Origin: G963663775 sp963663775
GTDB lineage: Bacteria > Bacillota > Clostridia > Oscillospirales > Butyricicoccaceae
Assembly: GCA_963663775.1 (NCBI GenBank)
Contig: OY760624.1
Location: 1,488,001-1,552,000, forward strand
Direction: 5' to 3'
Length of the DNA: 64,000 nt
The notes under the pieces are model-generated. The model searched no databases. It had not been told where the DNA came from and saw only the letters and a list, made by a program, of their open reading frames with translations. This document shows, in pieces, positions 25,746 to 34,953 of the stretch (the first letter of the stretch is position 1; each line of letters opens with the position of its first letter). The position numbers were made by a program, and so were the translations under genes.

Positions 25746-26471
25746 ATGGTATTTAACACAAGAGAAACCTTTATCGTGGCGACTACGGGCTGTATGAGCA
25801 CCGAAATCGACAGCTTGGAATCGGTCATTGCAGGCAGTGAAGCCGGCGCAACCGGCTGCTTGATTGCGCTGGATATGACGGCGGACGGCATCGGCGTGCT
25901 GTGCAGCAACGGCGGATATATCCTGCCGGACGGCTCTTCCATTGCGCTGGAGGAAAACAGCTACGAAGAGGTGCGCCGTGTGCATCTCAAGGTTGTGACC
26001 ATCGGACAGGCGATTGAACTGGCAAAGTCCATGGCGGGCAAGCTGGGCATTGAGCTGAAAAACACCATGCTGTGCGCCCAGACCAAGTTGGCACTCACGC
26101 ATGCCGATTATGTGGATTCGACCTATTTTGTCGGCGTGCCGCTCAATGAAGCGTGCCGTTTGGCAAAAATACAGCCGCATCTGCACATTATGGCGGACAT
26201 CACCGCACCGGTTGCCAACGAAGGCGGTTTGGTGCGTTCGGCGCAGGACAGCGGCTTGTTTGGTCTGCGTGTCAATCCGTCCGTGCTGACGCCAACATTG
26301 GTAGATGAAGCGCACCATGTGGGCCTTATGATTGCGACCATGGCAACCAGCGATGAGGCAATGATACAGCGTTTGATTGACATGCACGTGAATTTTCTGG
26401 AAACCAACGTGCCGGATGTTGCATACAACCTCCTGCCGAAGCCGGAAGAAGAAGGACAGCTGTCCATTTAA
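25746..26471 (+). CDS. degenerate GDPD-like TIM-barrel protein
   Basis: The product is 241 residues from ATG 25746. The arrangement follows glycerophosphodiester phosphodiesterase: an N-terminal strand-loop, SLESVIAGSEAGATGCLIAL (compare 'FEAALEAGADGIELDV'), GIGVLCSNGGYILPDGSS, and a C-terminal VNFLETNVPDVAYNLL (compare 'VDGIETDRPD'). The catalytic residues are not where expected: the opening His-Arg is replaced in VATTGCMSTEI, the Glu-x-Asp metal pair by ALDM, and the His-Asp by SNGG. It may therefore bind a ligand without hydrolysis. Family inferred from pattern only. Confidence 0.6.
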   Translation: MVFNTRETFIVATTGCMSTEIDSLESVIAGSEAGATGCLIALDMTADGIGVLCSNGGYILPDGSSIALEENSYEEVRRVHLKVVTIGQAIELAKSMAGKLGIELKNTMLCAQTKLALTHADYVDSTYFVGVPLNEACRLAKIQPHLHIMADITAPVANEGGLVRSAQDSGLFGLRVNPSVLTPTLVDEAHHVGLMIATMATSDEAMIQRLIDMHVNFLETNVPDVAYNLLPKPEEEGQLSI

Positions 26472-26479
26472 AACATGAA

Positions 26480-26503
26480 AAAAATCCATCACGCATGGAT
26501 TTT
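26480..26503 (+). terminator. terminator after the GDPD-like gene
   Basis: AAAATCCAT / ATGGATTTT forms a short perfect hairpin ending in four T. It is moderate in strength. Confidence 0.55.
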
Positions 26504-26543
26504 GGGTGCAGGGGTTGCCTTGCACCGCAGAAAACAACGATGA

Positions 26544-26597
26544 TGGCAGGGAATGACCGCGGCGGGCTGAATGCGTCCGTGGCGGTCGTTTCCTGTT
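26544..26597 (+). promoter_or_regulatory. long leader hairpin upstream of the ABC-F gene
   Basis: CAGGGAATGACCGC and GCGGTCGTTTCCTG pair across about 24 bases, and TTTTCC follows. The hairpin sits directly before the ABC-F ribosome binding site. ABC-F genes are often controlled by ribosome-dependent attenuation, so this could be an attenuator; the evidence is structural only. Confidence 0.4.
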
Positions 26598-26616
26598 TTC
26601 CGAAAGGTTTAGAAAA

Positions 26617-28533
26617 ATGGCGGATTTATCCATACAAAACGTAACCAAATATTATGGCGACCGGCTGATTTTGGAAAACATCAGCTTTGACATCCAGCCG
26701 GGGGAAAAGGTCGCACTGCTCGGCGCAAATGGCACGGGCAAAACCACCCTGCTGCAAATCATCACGGGTAAACTGCCGCACGATGGCGGTCTGGTGGCGA
26801 TTGGCACAGGGCGAACGGTCGGCGTGATTGACCAGATGCCAGACTTCGCACCCGACATCACCGTGGAGGAGGTTCTGCGGTCGGCATTTCGGGAGAGCGA
26901 AGAAATCATGCGGGCAATGACCGAACTGGAAGCCCAAATGCAGAAAAATGCGCACGATACAGGTCTTTTGAAACGCTATGGTGCACTGGGTCAGCGTCTG
27001 GAAATGCTGGGCGGCTATCAATATGATTTTGAGATTGACAAGGTTGCCAACGGTCTGGAAATTCCAAAGGCACAGCGGCAGCAGCGGTTTGCGCAGCTGT
27101 CGGGCGGCGAACAGACACGCATCAATCTGGCACGTATTATTTTGGAGCATACGGATATTTTGCTGCTGGACGAACCGACAAACCATTTGGATATGGGTGC
27201 GGTTGCGTGGCTCGGCGAATATCTGGAGCAGTATCGTGGCACGGTGCTGACCATTTCGCATGACCGTTGGTTTTTAGACAGATGTTGTGACCGCATCATC
27301 GAACTGCGGGAGCACCACTGTGATTTTTATGCAGGCTCTTATTCCTTTTATGCCGTCGAGCGGGAAAAGCGGTTTGAATTGCAGCTGGCACAGCATGAAA
27401 ATGAACTGGCAGAAAAGCAGCGTCTGGAAGCCGTGTCCCGCAAGATGCATTCCCATGGCACGGAGCATTTGGCAAAGCGTGCGGCGTCCATTGATAAGCG
27501 TGTGGCTCGTATGCAGGTCACAGACCGTCCCAAACGGGAAAAAATGATGACCATGAGCTTCGGCGACCCGAATTATGAAACCGAAGAGGTTTTGAAAGTG
27601 CGGGAACTCACCAAAAGCTATGGGGATAGAACGATTTTTGCGGATATTTCATTCAATGTACGCAACGGCGAACGGGTTGCAATTTTGGGCGACAACGGCG
27701 CAGGCAAAACCACGCTGCTGCGGATTTTGCTTGGCGAAGAAACGGCGGACCATGGTGCAGTCAAAAAAGGCATGGGACTGCGCCCTGCGTATTTGCCGCA
27801 AAAGGTGCACTTTGCCAACGAAAACCGCAACTTGATTGATACCTTGATTTATGACAAGGATTTCAGCATGCAGACCGCCCGCACACGCCTTGGTGCGTTT
27901 CATTTTTCGGGCGAAACCCAAATGAAACTGGTGCGCAATCTATCGGGCGGGGAAAAAAGCCGTTTGCGCCTGTGCGAGCTGATGTATGACCCGCTCAATA
28001 TGCTAGTGCTTGACGAACCGACCAACCATCTGGACATTTTGTCACGGGAATGGCTGGAAGAAGCGGTGGAAAGCTTCACGGGCACGCTGTTGTTTGTGTC
28101 CCATGACCGCTATTTTGTCGAGCGATTTGCGACCCGTGTCCTCTATCTGGGACAGGATGGTTTTTTTGATTACAGCGGGGGCTATCCCTCGTTTCTGCAA
28201 TATCGGGAAACCCACCCTGCGACAACACAAACGTCTGCAAATACAGAAAAAACAGCAAAAAAAGAGCCGTTAACCGATAATATACCGCCAAAAAAAGCGG
28301 AAAAGCGCACGGGCGGCACCAAGATGCTGCAAAAACAGCTGAGTGCATTGGAGCGTGACATTGCCCGTCTAGAGGCGCAAAGTGCCCAGTTGGAAGAGCA
28401 GATGGCAGGGGCGGCAAGCGATGCCGAACAGCTGATGGCGTTGGCGGCGGAAAAAGAGGCATGCGACACGGCATTGCTGTCCAAAATGGAAGAATGGGAA
28501 ACGGTATCGCTTGCCTTGGAAGATGCCACATGA
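26617..28533 (+). CDS. ABC-F family ATPase
   Basis: The product is 638 residues. Two ATP-binding cassettes are fused without membrane segments. Cassette 1 has GANGTGKTTL, LSGGEQTRINLARI and LLLDEPTNHLD; cassette 2 has GDNGAGKTTLL, LSGGEKSRLRLCEL and LVLDEPTNHLD. The linker between them (about 235-300, KQRLEAVSRKMHSHGTEHLA) is the P-site tRNA interaction motif region. The C-terminus (about 560-638) is a coiled coil. ABC-F proteins act on the ribosome to relieve stalling or protect it from antibiotics. Sequence alone does not separate the housekeeping subfamilies from resistance types. Its stop overlaps the next start (ATGA). Confidence 0.93.
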   Translation: MADLSIQNVTKYYGDRLILENISFDIQPGEKVALLGANGTGKTTLLQIITGKLPHDGGLVAIGTGRTVGVIDQMPDFAPDITVEEVLRSAFRESEEIMRAMTELEAQMQKNAHDTGLLKRYGALGQRLEMLGGYQYDFEIDKVANGLEIPKAQRQQRFAQLSGGEQTRINLARIILEHTDILLLDEPTNHLDMGAVAWLGEYLEQYRGTVLTISHDRWFLDRCCDRIIELREHHCDFYAGSYSFYAVEREKRFELQLAQHENELAEKQRLEAVSRKMHSHGTEHLAKRAASIDKRVARMQVTDRPKREKMMTMSFGDPNYETEEVLKVRELTKSYGDRTIFADISFNVRNGERVAILGDNGAGKTTLLRILLGEETADHGAVKKGMGLRPAYLPQKVHFANENRNLIDTLIYDKDFSMQTARTRLGAFHFSGETQMKLVRNLSGGEKSRLRLCELMYDPLNMLVLDEPTNHLDILSREWLEEAVESFTGTLLFVSHDRYFVERFATRVLYLGQDGFFDYSGGYPSFLQYRETHPATTQTSANTEKTAKKEPLTDNIPPKKAEKRTGGTKMLQKQLSALERDIARLEAQSAQLEEQMAGAASDAEQLMALAAEKEACDTALLSKMEEWETVSLALEDAT

Positions 28534-29285
28534 GCGAGTTAAAATGGTGGAGCGGCATTGCATATGCGAGTCTTGCGCTGGGCATTCCCATGCTGTTTTG
28601 GGAGCCGGGACGCATCGGCGGCGTGTTTTTGCTGCTGCTGACATGCTGCTGCTTGGCAGAACGGCATTTCGTGGTGCGTAGTGCCAGCAGTCGCACTGCC
28701 AAATGGATTGCACGGGTGGGACGGCTGTTGTTTGCCGTGTTTTTGCTGTCCTTCGTCCTCGTGCAAGGTATGATTTGGCAGGGTATGGCGCAGGATGCGC
28801 AGGCGGAGGAAGCGGATGTACTCTTGGTGCTCGGTGCACGGGTGTATCCAGACGGCAACCCGTCCTTGACGCTTGCGGGTCGGTTGGATGCTGCGGCAGT
28901 GTTTTTGCAGACCCATCCGCAGACCATTGCCGTGCTGTGCGGCGGACAAGGCTCCAATGAGCCGTGCACCGAAGCGTCTGCCATGCGCACGTATCTGCTG
29001 GGGAAAGGCATTGCAGACGAACGTTTGCTGCTTGAGCAGGTATCGAATAACACCATCACAAACATTGCAAACGCCAAAGCACTGCTCGATATGCGTATGA
29101 AAACGTATCATACGGCGGTGATTTCCAGTGATTTTCATTTGGCACGTGCCAGAAGACTGCTGCTCCATGCAGGGCTTGACGCTTGGGCGATTCCTGCGCC
29201 AACGCCGTATTTGTTTCAGCGCATGGCACTGCGGGTGCGGGAGTATGGCTCGATTATGGGACTTGTGCTGACGGGAAGATGGTAG
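28530..29285 (+). CDS. YdcF/SanA-like DUF218 membrane protein
   Basis: The product is 251 residues from ATG 28530, overlapping the ABC-F stop by four bases. Three hydrophobic segments occupy roughly residues 8-25, 30-45 and 64-85. The DUF218 domain follows: EADVLLVLGARVYPDGNPSL, TLAGRLDAAAVFLQTHP, VLCGGQGSNEPCTEASAMRT, LLEQVSNNTITNIANAK and TAVISSDFHLARARRLL. Members are linked to envelope barrier functions and vancomycin sensitivity in enterics; the chemical role is unknown. The domain is predicted to face outside. Confidence 0.88.
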   Translation: MSELKWWSGIAYASLALGIPMLFWEPGRIGGVFLLLLTCCCLAERHFVVRSASSRTAKWIARVGRLLFAVFLLSFVLVQGMIWQGMAQDAQAEEADVLLVLGARVYPDGNPSLTLAGRLDAAAVFLQTHPQTIAVLCGGQGSNEPCTEASAMRTYLLGKGIADERLLLEQVSNNTITNIANAKALLDMRMKTYHTAVISSDFHLARARRLLLHAGLDAWAIPAPTPYLFQRMALRVREYGSIMGLVLTGRW

Positions 29286-29297
29286 GAGGTATCAAAC

Positions 29298-29699
29298 ATG
29301 GAACATACAAAAATGCCATCGGCAGATGATACACGTGTGATGGCGCTGCTGCACGATTTGACAGACAATCAGCTCAACGATTTGCAGGCGGAAACGCTGT
29401 ATAATGATATTGTGGTGCGGATTTTGCGTGTGCCGGCAGAATATCAGGTGGCGCTCGGCATGCAGATTGCCGAGGACAGTGCCCTGCCATTGACCACGCC
29501 GCAGGCAGAACGATTTGTCACCTGCGTGCTGTTTTGCCTGTGCTACAGCGATGACGCAGGCACACCGGGCTATCAGCTCGTGACACGGGAGCAGGTGACC
29601 CATTGGCATGGGCAGTTTGCGCCGTTTTTTGCCGGTCGCACGCAGGCACTCGAGCAGCTCATCACCGCCCTGCGTGCCTCTGGCACGATGCCCCAATAA
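29298..29699 (+). CDS. hypothetical protein (133 aa)
   Basis: The product is 133 residues, with AGGAGG at 29285-29290 ahead of the ATG. It is helical, acidic and soluble (DTRVMALLHDLTDNQLNDLQ, ETLYNDIVVRILRVPAEYQV, GRTQALEQLITALRASGT). I do not recognise the family. It lies between ydcF-like and prfA with short gaps (12 bp each side), so it is part of an operon running from the ABC-F gene toward prfA and the Sua5-family gene. Position suggests a translation-related or housekeeping role, which is weak evidence. Confidence 0.7.
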   Translation: MEHTKMPSADDTRVMALLHDLTDNQLNDLQAETLYNDIVVRILRVPAEYQVALGMQIAEDSALPLTTPQAERFVTCVLFCLCYSDDAGTPGYQLVTREQVTHWHGQFAPFFAGRTQALEQLITALRASGTMPQ

Positions 29700-29711
29700 A
29701 GGAGGAACCTT

Positions 29712-30776
29712 ATGTTTGACAAGCTGGATGCCGTGGAAATACGGCTGGCAGAGCTGGAAAGCCGATTGTCGGCACCGGACTTATATGATGACCCCGACAA
29801 TGCCGCAAAATTGCTGCGGGAACAGCGGGAAATTGAACCGATTGTGACCGCTTATCGGCAGTATAAAGCCGCAAAGCAGACCATTGCGGACGCAGAAGAA
29901 ATGCTGTCCGACCCCGAACTGCGTGAAATGGCGCAGGAGGAATTGGCGCAGGCAAAGGCGGATGTTCTGCGGCTAGAGGATGAACTCAAGATTTTGCTGC
30001 TGCCCAAAGACCCGAATGACGGCAAAAACATCATGGTGGAAATCCGTGGCGGGGCGGGCGGCGAGGAAAGTGCGCTGTTTGCCAATTCGCTGTACCGTAT
30101 GTACTGCCTGTATGCGGCGGCACGTGGCTGGACGGTCGAGGTACTCAGTGCCAATCCCACCGAACTGGGCGGCTACAAAGAAATTGTGTTCCAAATGGCA
30201 GGGGACAGCGTCTATTCACGGCTGAAATTTGAAAGCGGTGTCCATCGTGTCCAACGTGTGCCGGAAACCGAATCGCAGGGACGTGTCCACACCTCCACCA
30301 CAACGGTGGCAGTTCTGCCGGAAGTAGAAGAAGTGGAATTTGCCATCAACCCGACCGATTTGAAGATTGATACCTATCGTTCCAGCGGTGCGGGCGGACA
30401 GCACATCAACAAAACCGAATCGGCCATTCGCATCACCCATCTGCCGACCGGCGTGGTTGTGGAATGTCAGGATGAGCGCAGCCAGTTCAAAAATAAGGAA
30501 AAGGCGATGCGTGTCCTGCGTACTCGCCTGTATGAAGCCGAGGTGGAGAAGCAGAATGCCGCCATCGCTGCTGACCGCAAAAGTCAGGTCGGCACAGGCG
30601 ACCGCTCCGAGCGCATCCGCACCTATAACTATCCAGAAAATCGGGTGTCCGACCATCGCATTGGGTTGACGCTCTATAAACTCGACCGCTTTATGAACGG
30701 CGATTTGGATGAAATCATTGATGCATTGATTACGGCGGATACCGCAGCGAAATTGCAGGCACAAAATGAAGCATAA
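29712..30776 (+). CDS. prfA: peptide chain release factor 1
   Basis: The product is 354 residues. The peptidyl-hydrolase GGQ lies in YRSSGAGGQHINKTESAIRI, followed by LPTGVVVECQDERSQFKNKE. The codon-recognition domain contains VHRVQRVPETESQGRVHTST as in RF1, and the C-terminus has GDRSERIRTYNYPENRVSDH. It releases peptides at UAA and UAG. The usual neighbour prmC is absent. The next gene starts close to or inside its 3' end, so the two are coupled. Confidence 0.97.
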   Translation: MFDKLDAVEIRLAELESRLSAPDLYDDPDNAAKLLREQREIEPIVTAYRQYKAAKQTIADAEEMLSDPELREMAQEELAQAKADVLRLEDELKILLLPKDPNDGKNIMVEIRGGAGGEESALFANSLYRMYCLYAAARGWTVEVLSANPTELGGYKEIVFQMAGDSVYSRLKFESGVHRVQRVPETESQGRVHTSTTTVAVLPEVEEVEFAINPTDLKIDTYRSSGAGGQHINKTESAIRITHLPTGVVVECQDERSQFKNKEKAMRVLRTRLYEAEVEKQNAAIAADRKSQVGTGDRSERIRTYNYPENRVSDHRIGLTLYKLDRFMNGDLDEIIDALITADTAAKLQAQNEA

Positions 30777-30807
30777 TCAAAATACGGCAGACAGAGAAGG
30801 GATGCAA

Positions 30808-31833
30808 GTGAAAACCAAACGGCTCGACCCACAGAGCGATGCCACAGCACTTACGCAGGCGGCGGCATTGCTGCGAGATGGCGAAGTGGTGGCGATTCCC
30901 ACCGAAACGGTCTATGGCTTGGGGGCAAATGCTTTCAGCCGTGCAGCAGTGCGCAAGATTTTTGCGGCAAAGGGACGTCCGCAGGACAATCCGCTGATTG
31001 TGCACATTGCGGATGTGGAACAGCTCGAAGAATTGTGCCCCAAGGTGCCGGAAGCGGCGATGAAGCTGGCACGCAATTTCTGGCCGGGTCCGCTGACCAT
31101 TATTGTCCCCAAAAACGGACGCATTCCGGCGGAAACTTCGGCGGGACTGGATACCATCGGCATTCGTCTGCCGGCGCATCCTATTGCACGTGAAATCATC
31201 CGTCTGGCAGGTGTGCCGATTGCTGCCCCGTCCGCCAATCTATCGGGCAGACCCTCCACCACCACGGCACAACATGTGCTACGGGACATGGACGGCAAAA
31301 TTGCGGCAGTGGTGGACGGCGGCGCGTGCACGGTGGGTCTGGAATCGACCATTGTGTCGCTGGCGGGTGACGTGCCAAGGCTGCTGCGCCCAGGCGGAGT
31401 GACGCTGGAGCAGCTGCGTGCGGTACTGGGAGCGGTTGAAGTAGATGAGGCACTGTACCGCACGGTAGACGATACTGTGCAGGTATCTGCCCCTGGCATG
31501 AAATATCGCCACTATGCGCCCAAAGCCACGGTTGTTGTAGTGGTGGGCACACCGCAGGACACGGCACATTATATTGCAGAGCAGGCGAAAGCGGGGGACG
31601 GCGTGCTGTGCTTTGATGAATATGCGGCGCAGTTTGCGGATTGTGTTGCGCATACCTTTGGCGCAAGTGCCAACCTCAAAGCGCAGGCACAGCAGGTGTT
31701 TGACCGCCTGCGTGCCTTTGATGAAACCGCCGTGCCCATCATCTATGCGCAGTGTCCGCAAGACGGCGGATTGGGGCTTGCCATTGGCAATCGCATCAAA
31801 AAAGCGGCAGGATTTCATGTGGTGCAGGTATAA
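30808..31833 (+). CDS. L-threonylcarbamoyladenylate synthase (Sua5/YwlC type)
   Basis: The product is 341 residues from GTG 30808, chosen because AGAAGG lies seven bases upstream; ATGs at 30766 and 30802 are alternatives. The YrdC domain (about 10-205) has GEVVAIPTETVYGLGANAFS, KIFAAKGRPQDNPLIVHIAD, FWPGPLTIIVP, IGIRLPAHPIAREIIR and APSANLSGRPSTT. A linker and the C-terminal Sua5 domain follow (PGMKYRHYAPKATVVVV onward). It makes threonylcarbamoyl-AMP for the t6A37 modification of ANN-decoding tRNAs; partners TsaB, TsaD and TsaE are not in the window. Position after prfA fits a translation cluster. Confidence 0.93.
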   Translation: MKTKRLDPQSDATALTQAAALLRDGEVVAIPTETVYGLGANAFSRAAVRKIFAAKGRPQDNPLIVHIADVEQLEELCPKVPEAAMKLARNFWPGPLTIIVPKNGRIPAETSAGLDTIGIRLPAHPIAREIIRLAGVPIAAPSANLSGRPSTTTAQHVLRDMDGKIAAVVDGGACTVGLESTIVSLAGDVPRLLRPGGVTLEQLRAVLGAVEVDEALYRTVDDTVQVSAPGMKYRHYAPKATVVVVVGTPQDTAHYIAEQAKAGDGVLCFDEYAAQFADCVAHTFGASANLKAQAQQVFDRLRAFDETAVPIIYAQCPQDGGLGLAIGNRIKKAAGFHVVQV

Positions 31834-31936
31834 TTTTGTCGATAAAATCTTTTGAAAATACAAAAACCAGCTGATAACTATACACATTTTGCAGATACTA
31901 CTGCAGTATTTTGCATCGGAAGTGGGATGAGAAAAC

Positions 31937-32527
31937 ATGCAGATTATTGGGCTCACCGGCGGGTCGGGCACAGGGAAAAGCACGGTTGGCAAACGTCTAG
32001 TGGCGCAGGGCGCAGGACATGTGGATGCCGACGCAGTCTATCGCACGCTGTGTGCGGAAAGTGCACCTATGCTGGCAGAATTACAGCAGGCGTTTGGCGG
32101 GGTTTTGACCGAAACGGGCACACTGAACCGCCCTGTCTTGGCAAAAATCGTCTTTGCAGACCCTGCACAATTGCAGCGGCTCAATGCCATCACCACGCCC
32201 TACATTCGCAAGGCATCCTTGGAGGCAATCCAAGCGCAAAGCGCATGCGGTATCGTGCTGTATGACGCACCGACCCTGTTTGAAACCGGTGCCGAGGTGC
32301 TGTGCAACGCCGTCATTGGAGTCATCGCACCCTATGAAGCACGCCTGCGGCGCATCATGGCACGGGACAAGCTCAGCCGCACGGCTGCCACGGCACGCAT
32401 TGCTGCACAGCCAGACGATGCATTTTATCAAAAACGATGCACGTATCTCATCCAAAACGATGGGGATTTGCTCGGATTATATGCCCAAACAGACCAGATT
32501 TATCAGCAAATACAAAAACAGCGATGA
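31937..32527 (+). CDS. coaE: dephospho-CoA kinase
   Basis: The product is 196 residues. The P-loop is IIGLTGGSGTGKSTVGKRL, followed by HVDADAVYRTLC with the catalytic Asp, IVLYDAPTLFETGAE and the lid-region motif ARLRRIMARDKLSRTAATAR. It phosphorylates the 3' hydroxyl of dephospho-CoA, the last step of coenzyme A synthesis. A GTGGGATGAG-type site precedes the ATG. About 100 bp separate it from the Sua5-family gene and 39 bp from the M18 peptidase. Confidence 0.95.
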   Translation: MQIIGLTGGSGTGKSTVGKRLVAQGAGHVDADAVYRTLCAESAPMLAELQQAFGGVLTETGTLNRPVLAKIVFADPAQLQRLNAITTPYIRKASLEAIQAQSACGIVLYDAPTLFETGAEVLCNAVIGVIAPYEARLRRIMARDKLSRTAATARIAAQPDDAFYQKRCTYLIQNDGDLLGLYAQTDQIYQQIQKQR

Positions 32528-32566
32528 GGACAGCCACTACGATAGGACAGAAAGGAAGATAAGCAA

Positions 32567-33952
32567 ATGAGCGAACTTTTTTATGACAAAAACTCCGGAT
32601 ATGGACGATTGACAGCGGAACAGGAAACCGAAATGCACACCTATGCCGAGGGCTACAAGGCGTTTTTGAAAGTGGCAAAAACCGAGCGGGACGCCGTGAC
32701 AGAACTGCGCCGTCAGGCAGAAGCACAGGGTTTTCGTGCCTATGAACGCCATATGCAGCTACATCCGGGCGATAAAATCTATCGTGTCAACCGTGAAAAA
32801 GGCATTCTGCTGGCAGTCATCGGGCAGCAGAACATGAACGAGGGCATGCGCCTGACAGCGGCACATTTGGATGCACCCCGCGTCGACATTCGCACGAATC
32901 CGCTGTATGAAGACACGGGCATGGCATATTTTAAGACGCATTATTATGGCGGCATCAAGAAATACCAGTGGCTGGCAATTCCGTTGGAGCTGCACGGCGT
33001 GGTTTGTGTCTGCGACAATGGCGAGGTGCGCAAGGTGGAAATCCATATCGGCAACAAGCCGGAAGACCCCCGTTTTGTGATTACAGACCTGCTGCCGCAT
33101 CTGGCAAGCGAACAAATGGGCAAAAAAGCGACCGAAATCGTCAAGGGCGAAGCGATGAACCTGCTCGTTGGTATTCAGCCATCCAAGAGTGAGGACAGCG
33201 AATCCGACAAGGTGAAACTGGCGGTGATGGAGCATCTAAACCAAGCTTACGGCATGAAGGAAGTCGATTTTATTTCGGCGGAGCTGTCTGCTGTGCCGGC
33301 GTTTGACCCGTCCGACATCGGCTTTGACCGTGGCTTGATTGGCGGCTATGGACAGGACGACCGCTCCTGCTCCTATCCGGCGGCAACGGCATTGTTTGCG
33401 CTCGAAGGCACACCGACCCACACCGCTGTGGCATTGCTTGTGGACAAGGAAGAAATCGGTTCAGAGGGTGTGACGGGCATGCAGTCCCGCTTCTTTGACA
33501 CCTTTATGGGGGATTTGTGCCGTGCACAGGGCGCAGAACTCGACATTTGTTACGAAAATAGCCTGTGCCTGTCTGCCGATGTCTGCAATGCGTTTGACCC
33601 GAACTATCCGGAGGTTTCGGAAAAGCGCAACGATGGACGTGCGGCATGCGGCATGGCAATCGTGAAATATACCGGCTCTCGCGGCAAAAGCGGCACTTCA
33701 GACGCCACTGCAGAGCTGATGGCACGTGTGCGCATCATTCTGGAGCGTGCAGGTGTCATTTGGCAGACGGCACAGCTGGGACGCATTGACCAAGGCGGCG
33801 GCGGCACGGTTGCCATGTTCCTTGCCAACCGCAATATTGATACCGTGGATGCGGGCGTACCCGTTTTGTCCATGCACTCGCCGTATGAAGTGATTGCAAA
33901 GCTGGATTTGTATATGGCGCATCGTGGTTTCTTAGCATTGTATCAAGATTGA
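32567..33952 (+). CDS. M18-family aminopeptidase
   Basis: The product is 461 residues. The dizinc M18 core is visible: LTAAHLDAPRVDIRTNPLYE (first His-x-Asp), YGGIKKYQWLAIPLELHGVV, GGYGQDDRSCSYPAATALFA (bridging Asp), ALLVDKEEIGSEGVTGMQSR (catalytic Glu-Glu), LSADVCNAFDPNYPE, and a C-terminal VPVLSMHSPYEVIAKLDLYM with the last His. Members form large cytoplasmic dodecamers that trim N-terminal acidic or neutral residues from peptides. It has no signal peptide. AAGGAAG is the ribosome binding site, and a strong terminator follows. Confidence 0.94.
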   Translation: MSELFYDKNSGYGRLTAEQETEMHTYAEGYKAFLKVAKTERDAVTELRRQAEAQGFRAYERHMQLHPGDKIYRVNREKGILLAVIGQQNMNEGMRLTAAHLDAPRVDIRTNPLYEDTGMAYFKTHYYGGIKKYQWLAIPLELHGVVCVCDNGEVRKVEIHIGNKPEDPRFVITDLLPHLASEQMGKKATEIVKGEAMNLLVGIQPSKSEDSESDKVKLAVMEHLNQAYGMKEVDFISAELSAVPAFDPSDIGFDRGLIGGYGQDDRSCSYPAATALFALEGTPTHTAVALLVDKEEIGSEGVTGMQSRFFDTFMGDLCRAQGAELDICYENSLCLSADVCNAFDPNYPEVSEKRNDGRAACGMAIVKYTGSRGKSGTSDATAELMARVRIILERAGVIWQTAQLGRIDQGGGGTVAMFLANRNIDTVDAGVPVLSMHSPYEVIAKLDLYMAHRGFLALYQD

Positions 33953-33960
33953 ATCGAAAA

Positions 33961-33992
33961 AAAGACGCTCTTTTTCAAAAAGAGCGTCTTTT
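33961..33992. terminator. terminator after the M18 peptidase
   Basis: AAAGACGCTCTTTTT / AAAAAGAGCGTCTTT with TTTT following. It is also the 3' boundary of the convergent SLH gene. Confidence 0.85.
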
Positions 33993-34020
33993 CCTATGGT
34001 TTCAAAAGCATAAACGGGGA

Positions 34021-34953
34021 TTAGTCCGCAGCAACCTTGGTAATCAAAAATACACCGTTTGGCTGCATAAAACCAGTCACAAATTCCTGCGCACTGCCGC
34101 CATCGGTATGAGAAACGGTGACCGTTATCAGATAGCTTGCATTGCTCAGTGCGTCAATCGCATCCACAGAAACGGCTTTGAACTGGCTGTCAGAGGTCGA
34201 GAAATACGAATCCACTGCAACGGTTGCCGCCTCTAAGCGCAGTGCTTCATCGTTATAATCAATGATGTCGGAGGTGCCTTCGGACAGTTCTACCGTTTGA
34301 CGAACAGAAGCATCGATGACACGCGCCAAAATGGTTGCGGTTTCCGCACGGGAAATGGCTGCATTGGGCAAAAATGCCTTTTCAGTGCCGCTGCCGGTGA
34401 TAATGCCTGCTTGATACAAGGCATAAATTGCAGATGCTCCCTGTGTGTTGCTTGCCATGTCGATAATGCCGTTCTTTTCAACGGTGTTGATAGAGGCAAA
34501 TTCACTGGTGGGCAGGGTTTTGTAAAGCATCTGCGCAAAATCATAGCGTGTAATCGGGCAGTTGATTTCCGCATCGGTCATGGTCTGATAGGTGGCATCA
34601 ATGATTTGATTTTCGGTGGCATATTTCACATAAGGGGCATACCAAGCGCCCGCATTGGAGCCAATGATAACACCGCTATATTTGGCATGGATGCGGGAAA
34701 GCAGGGTGATGGTTTCTGCAATGGACAATGTGCCGGAAGGGGAGAATGCGCTGTCTGTGCGGCCGTTCATCAGCCCGAGCTGATATGCCTTGACCACATT
34801 GTCATAGTACCAGCTGCCGGAAGATAAATCCTTGAAGCTGTTGCTGTACGTTTTTTGGTTGGTGAAATTGCTCATTGCTGCGGAAGCAGGCAAGGTCAGG
34901 CAGCTGCCGGTAATCGCAGCTGTCATGAGAAGTGCGCCGATTTTTCGTTTCAT
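34021..34953 (-). CDS. small secreted SLH-domain protein
   Basis: The product is 310 residues with a signal peptide (KIGALLMTAAITGSCLTLPA, cleavage near ASAA-MS). Three SLH repeats cover about residues 40-210 (FKDLSSGSWYYDNVVKAYQL with LMNGRTDSAFSPSGTLSIAE; NAGAWYAPYVKYATENQIID; GIITGSGTEKAFLPNAAISR with AETATILARVIDAS). The C-terminal 80 residues (LRLEAATVAVDSYFSTSDSQ, LSNASYLITVTVSHTDGGSA) look like a small beta domain that the paralogue at 11933 lacks. It is probably bound to the wall through its SLH repeats. AGGAGGG precedes the ATG at normal spacing. Confidence 0.88.
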   Translation of the reverse strand: MKRKIGALLMTAAITGSCLTLPASAAMSNFTNQKTYSNSFKDLSSGSWYYDNVVKAYQLGLMNGRTDSAFSPSGTLSIAETITLLSRIHAKYSGVIIGSNAGAWYAPYVKYATENQIIDATYQTMTDAEINCPITRYDFAQMLYKTLPTSEFASINTVEKNGIIDMASNTQGASAIYALYQAGIITGSGTEKAFLPNAAISRAETATILARVIDASVRQTVELSEGTSDIIDYNDEALRLEAATVAVDSYFSTSDSQFKAVSVDAIDALSNASYLITVTVSHTDGGSAQEFVTGFMQPNGVFLITKVAAD

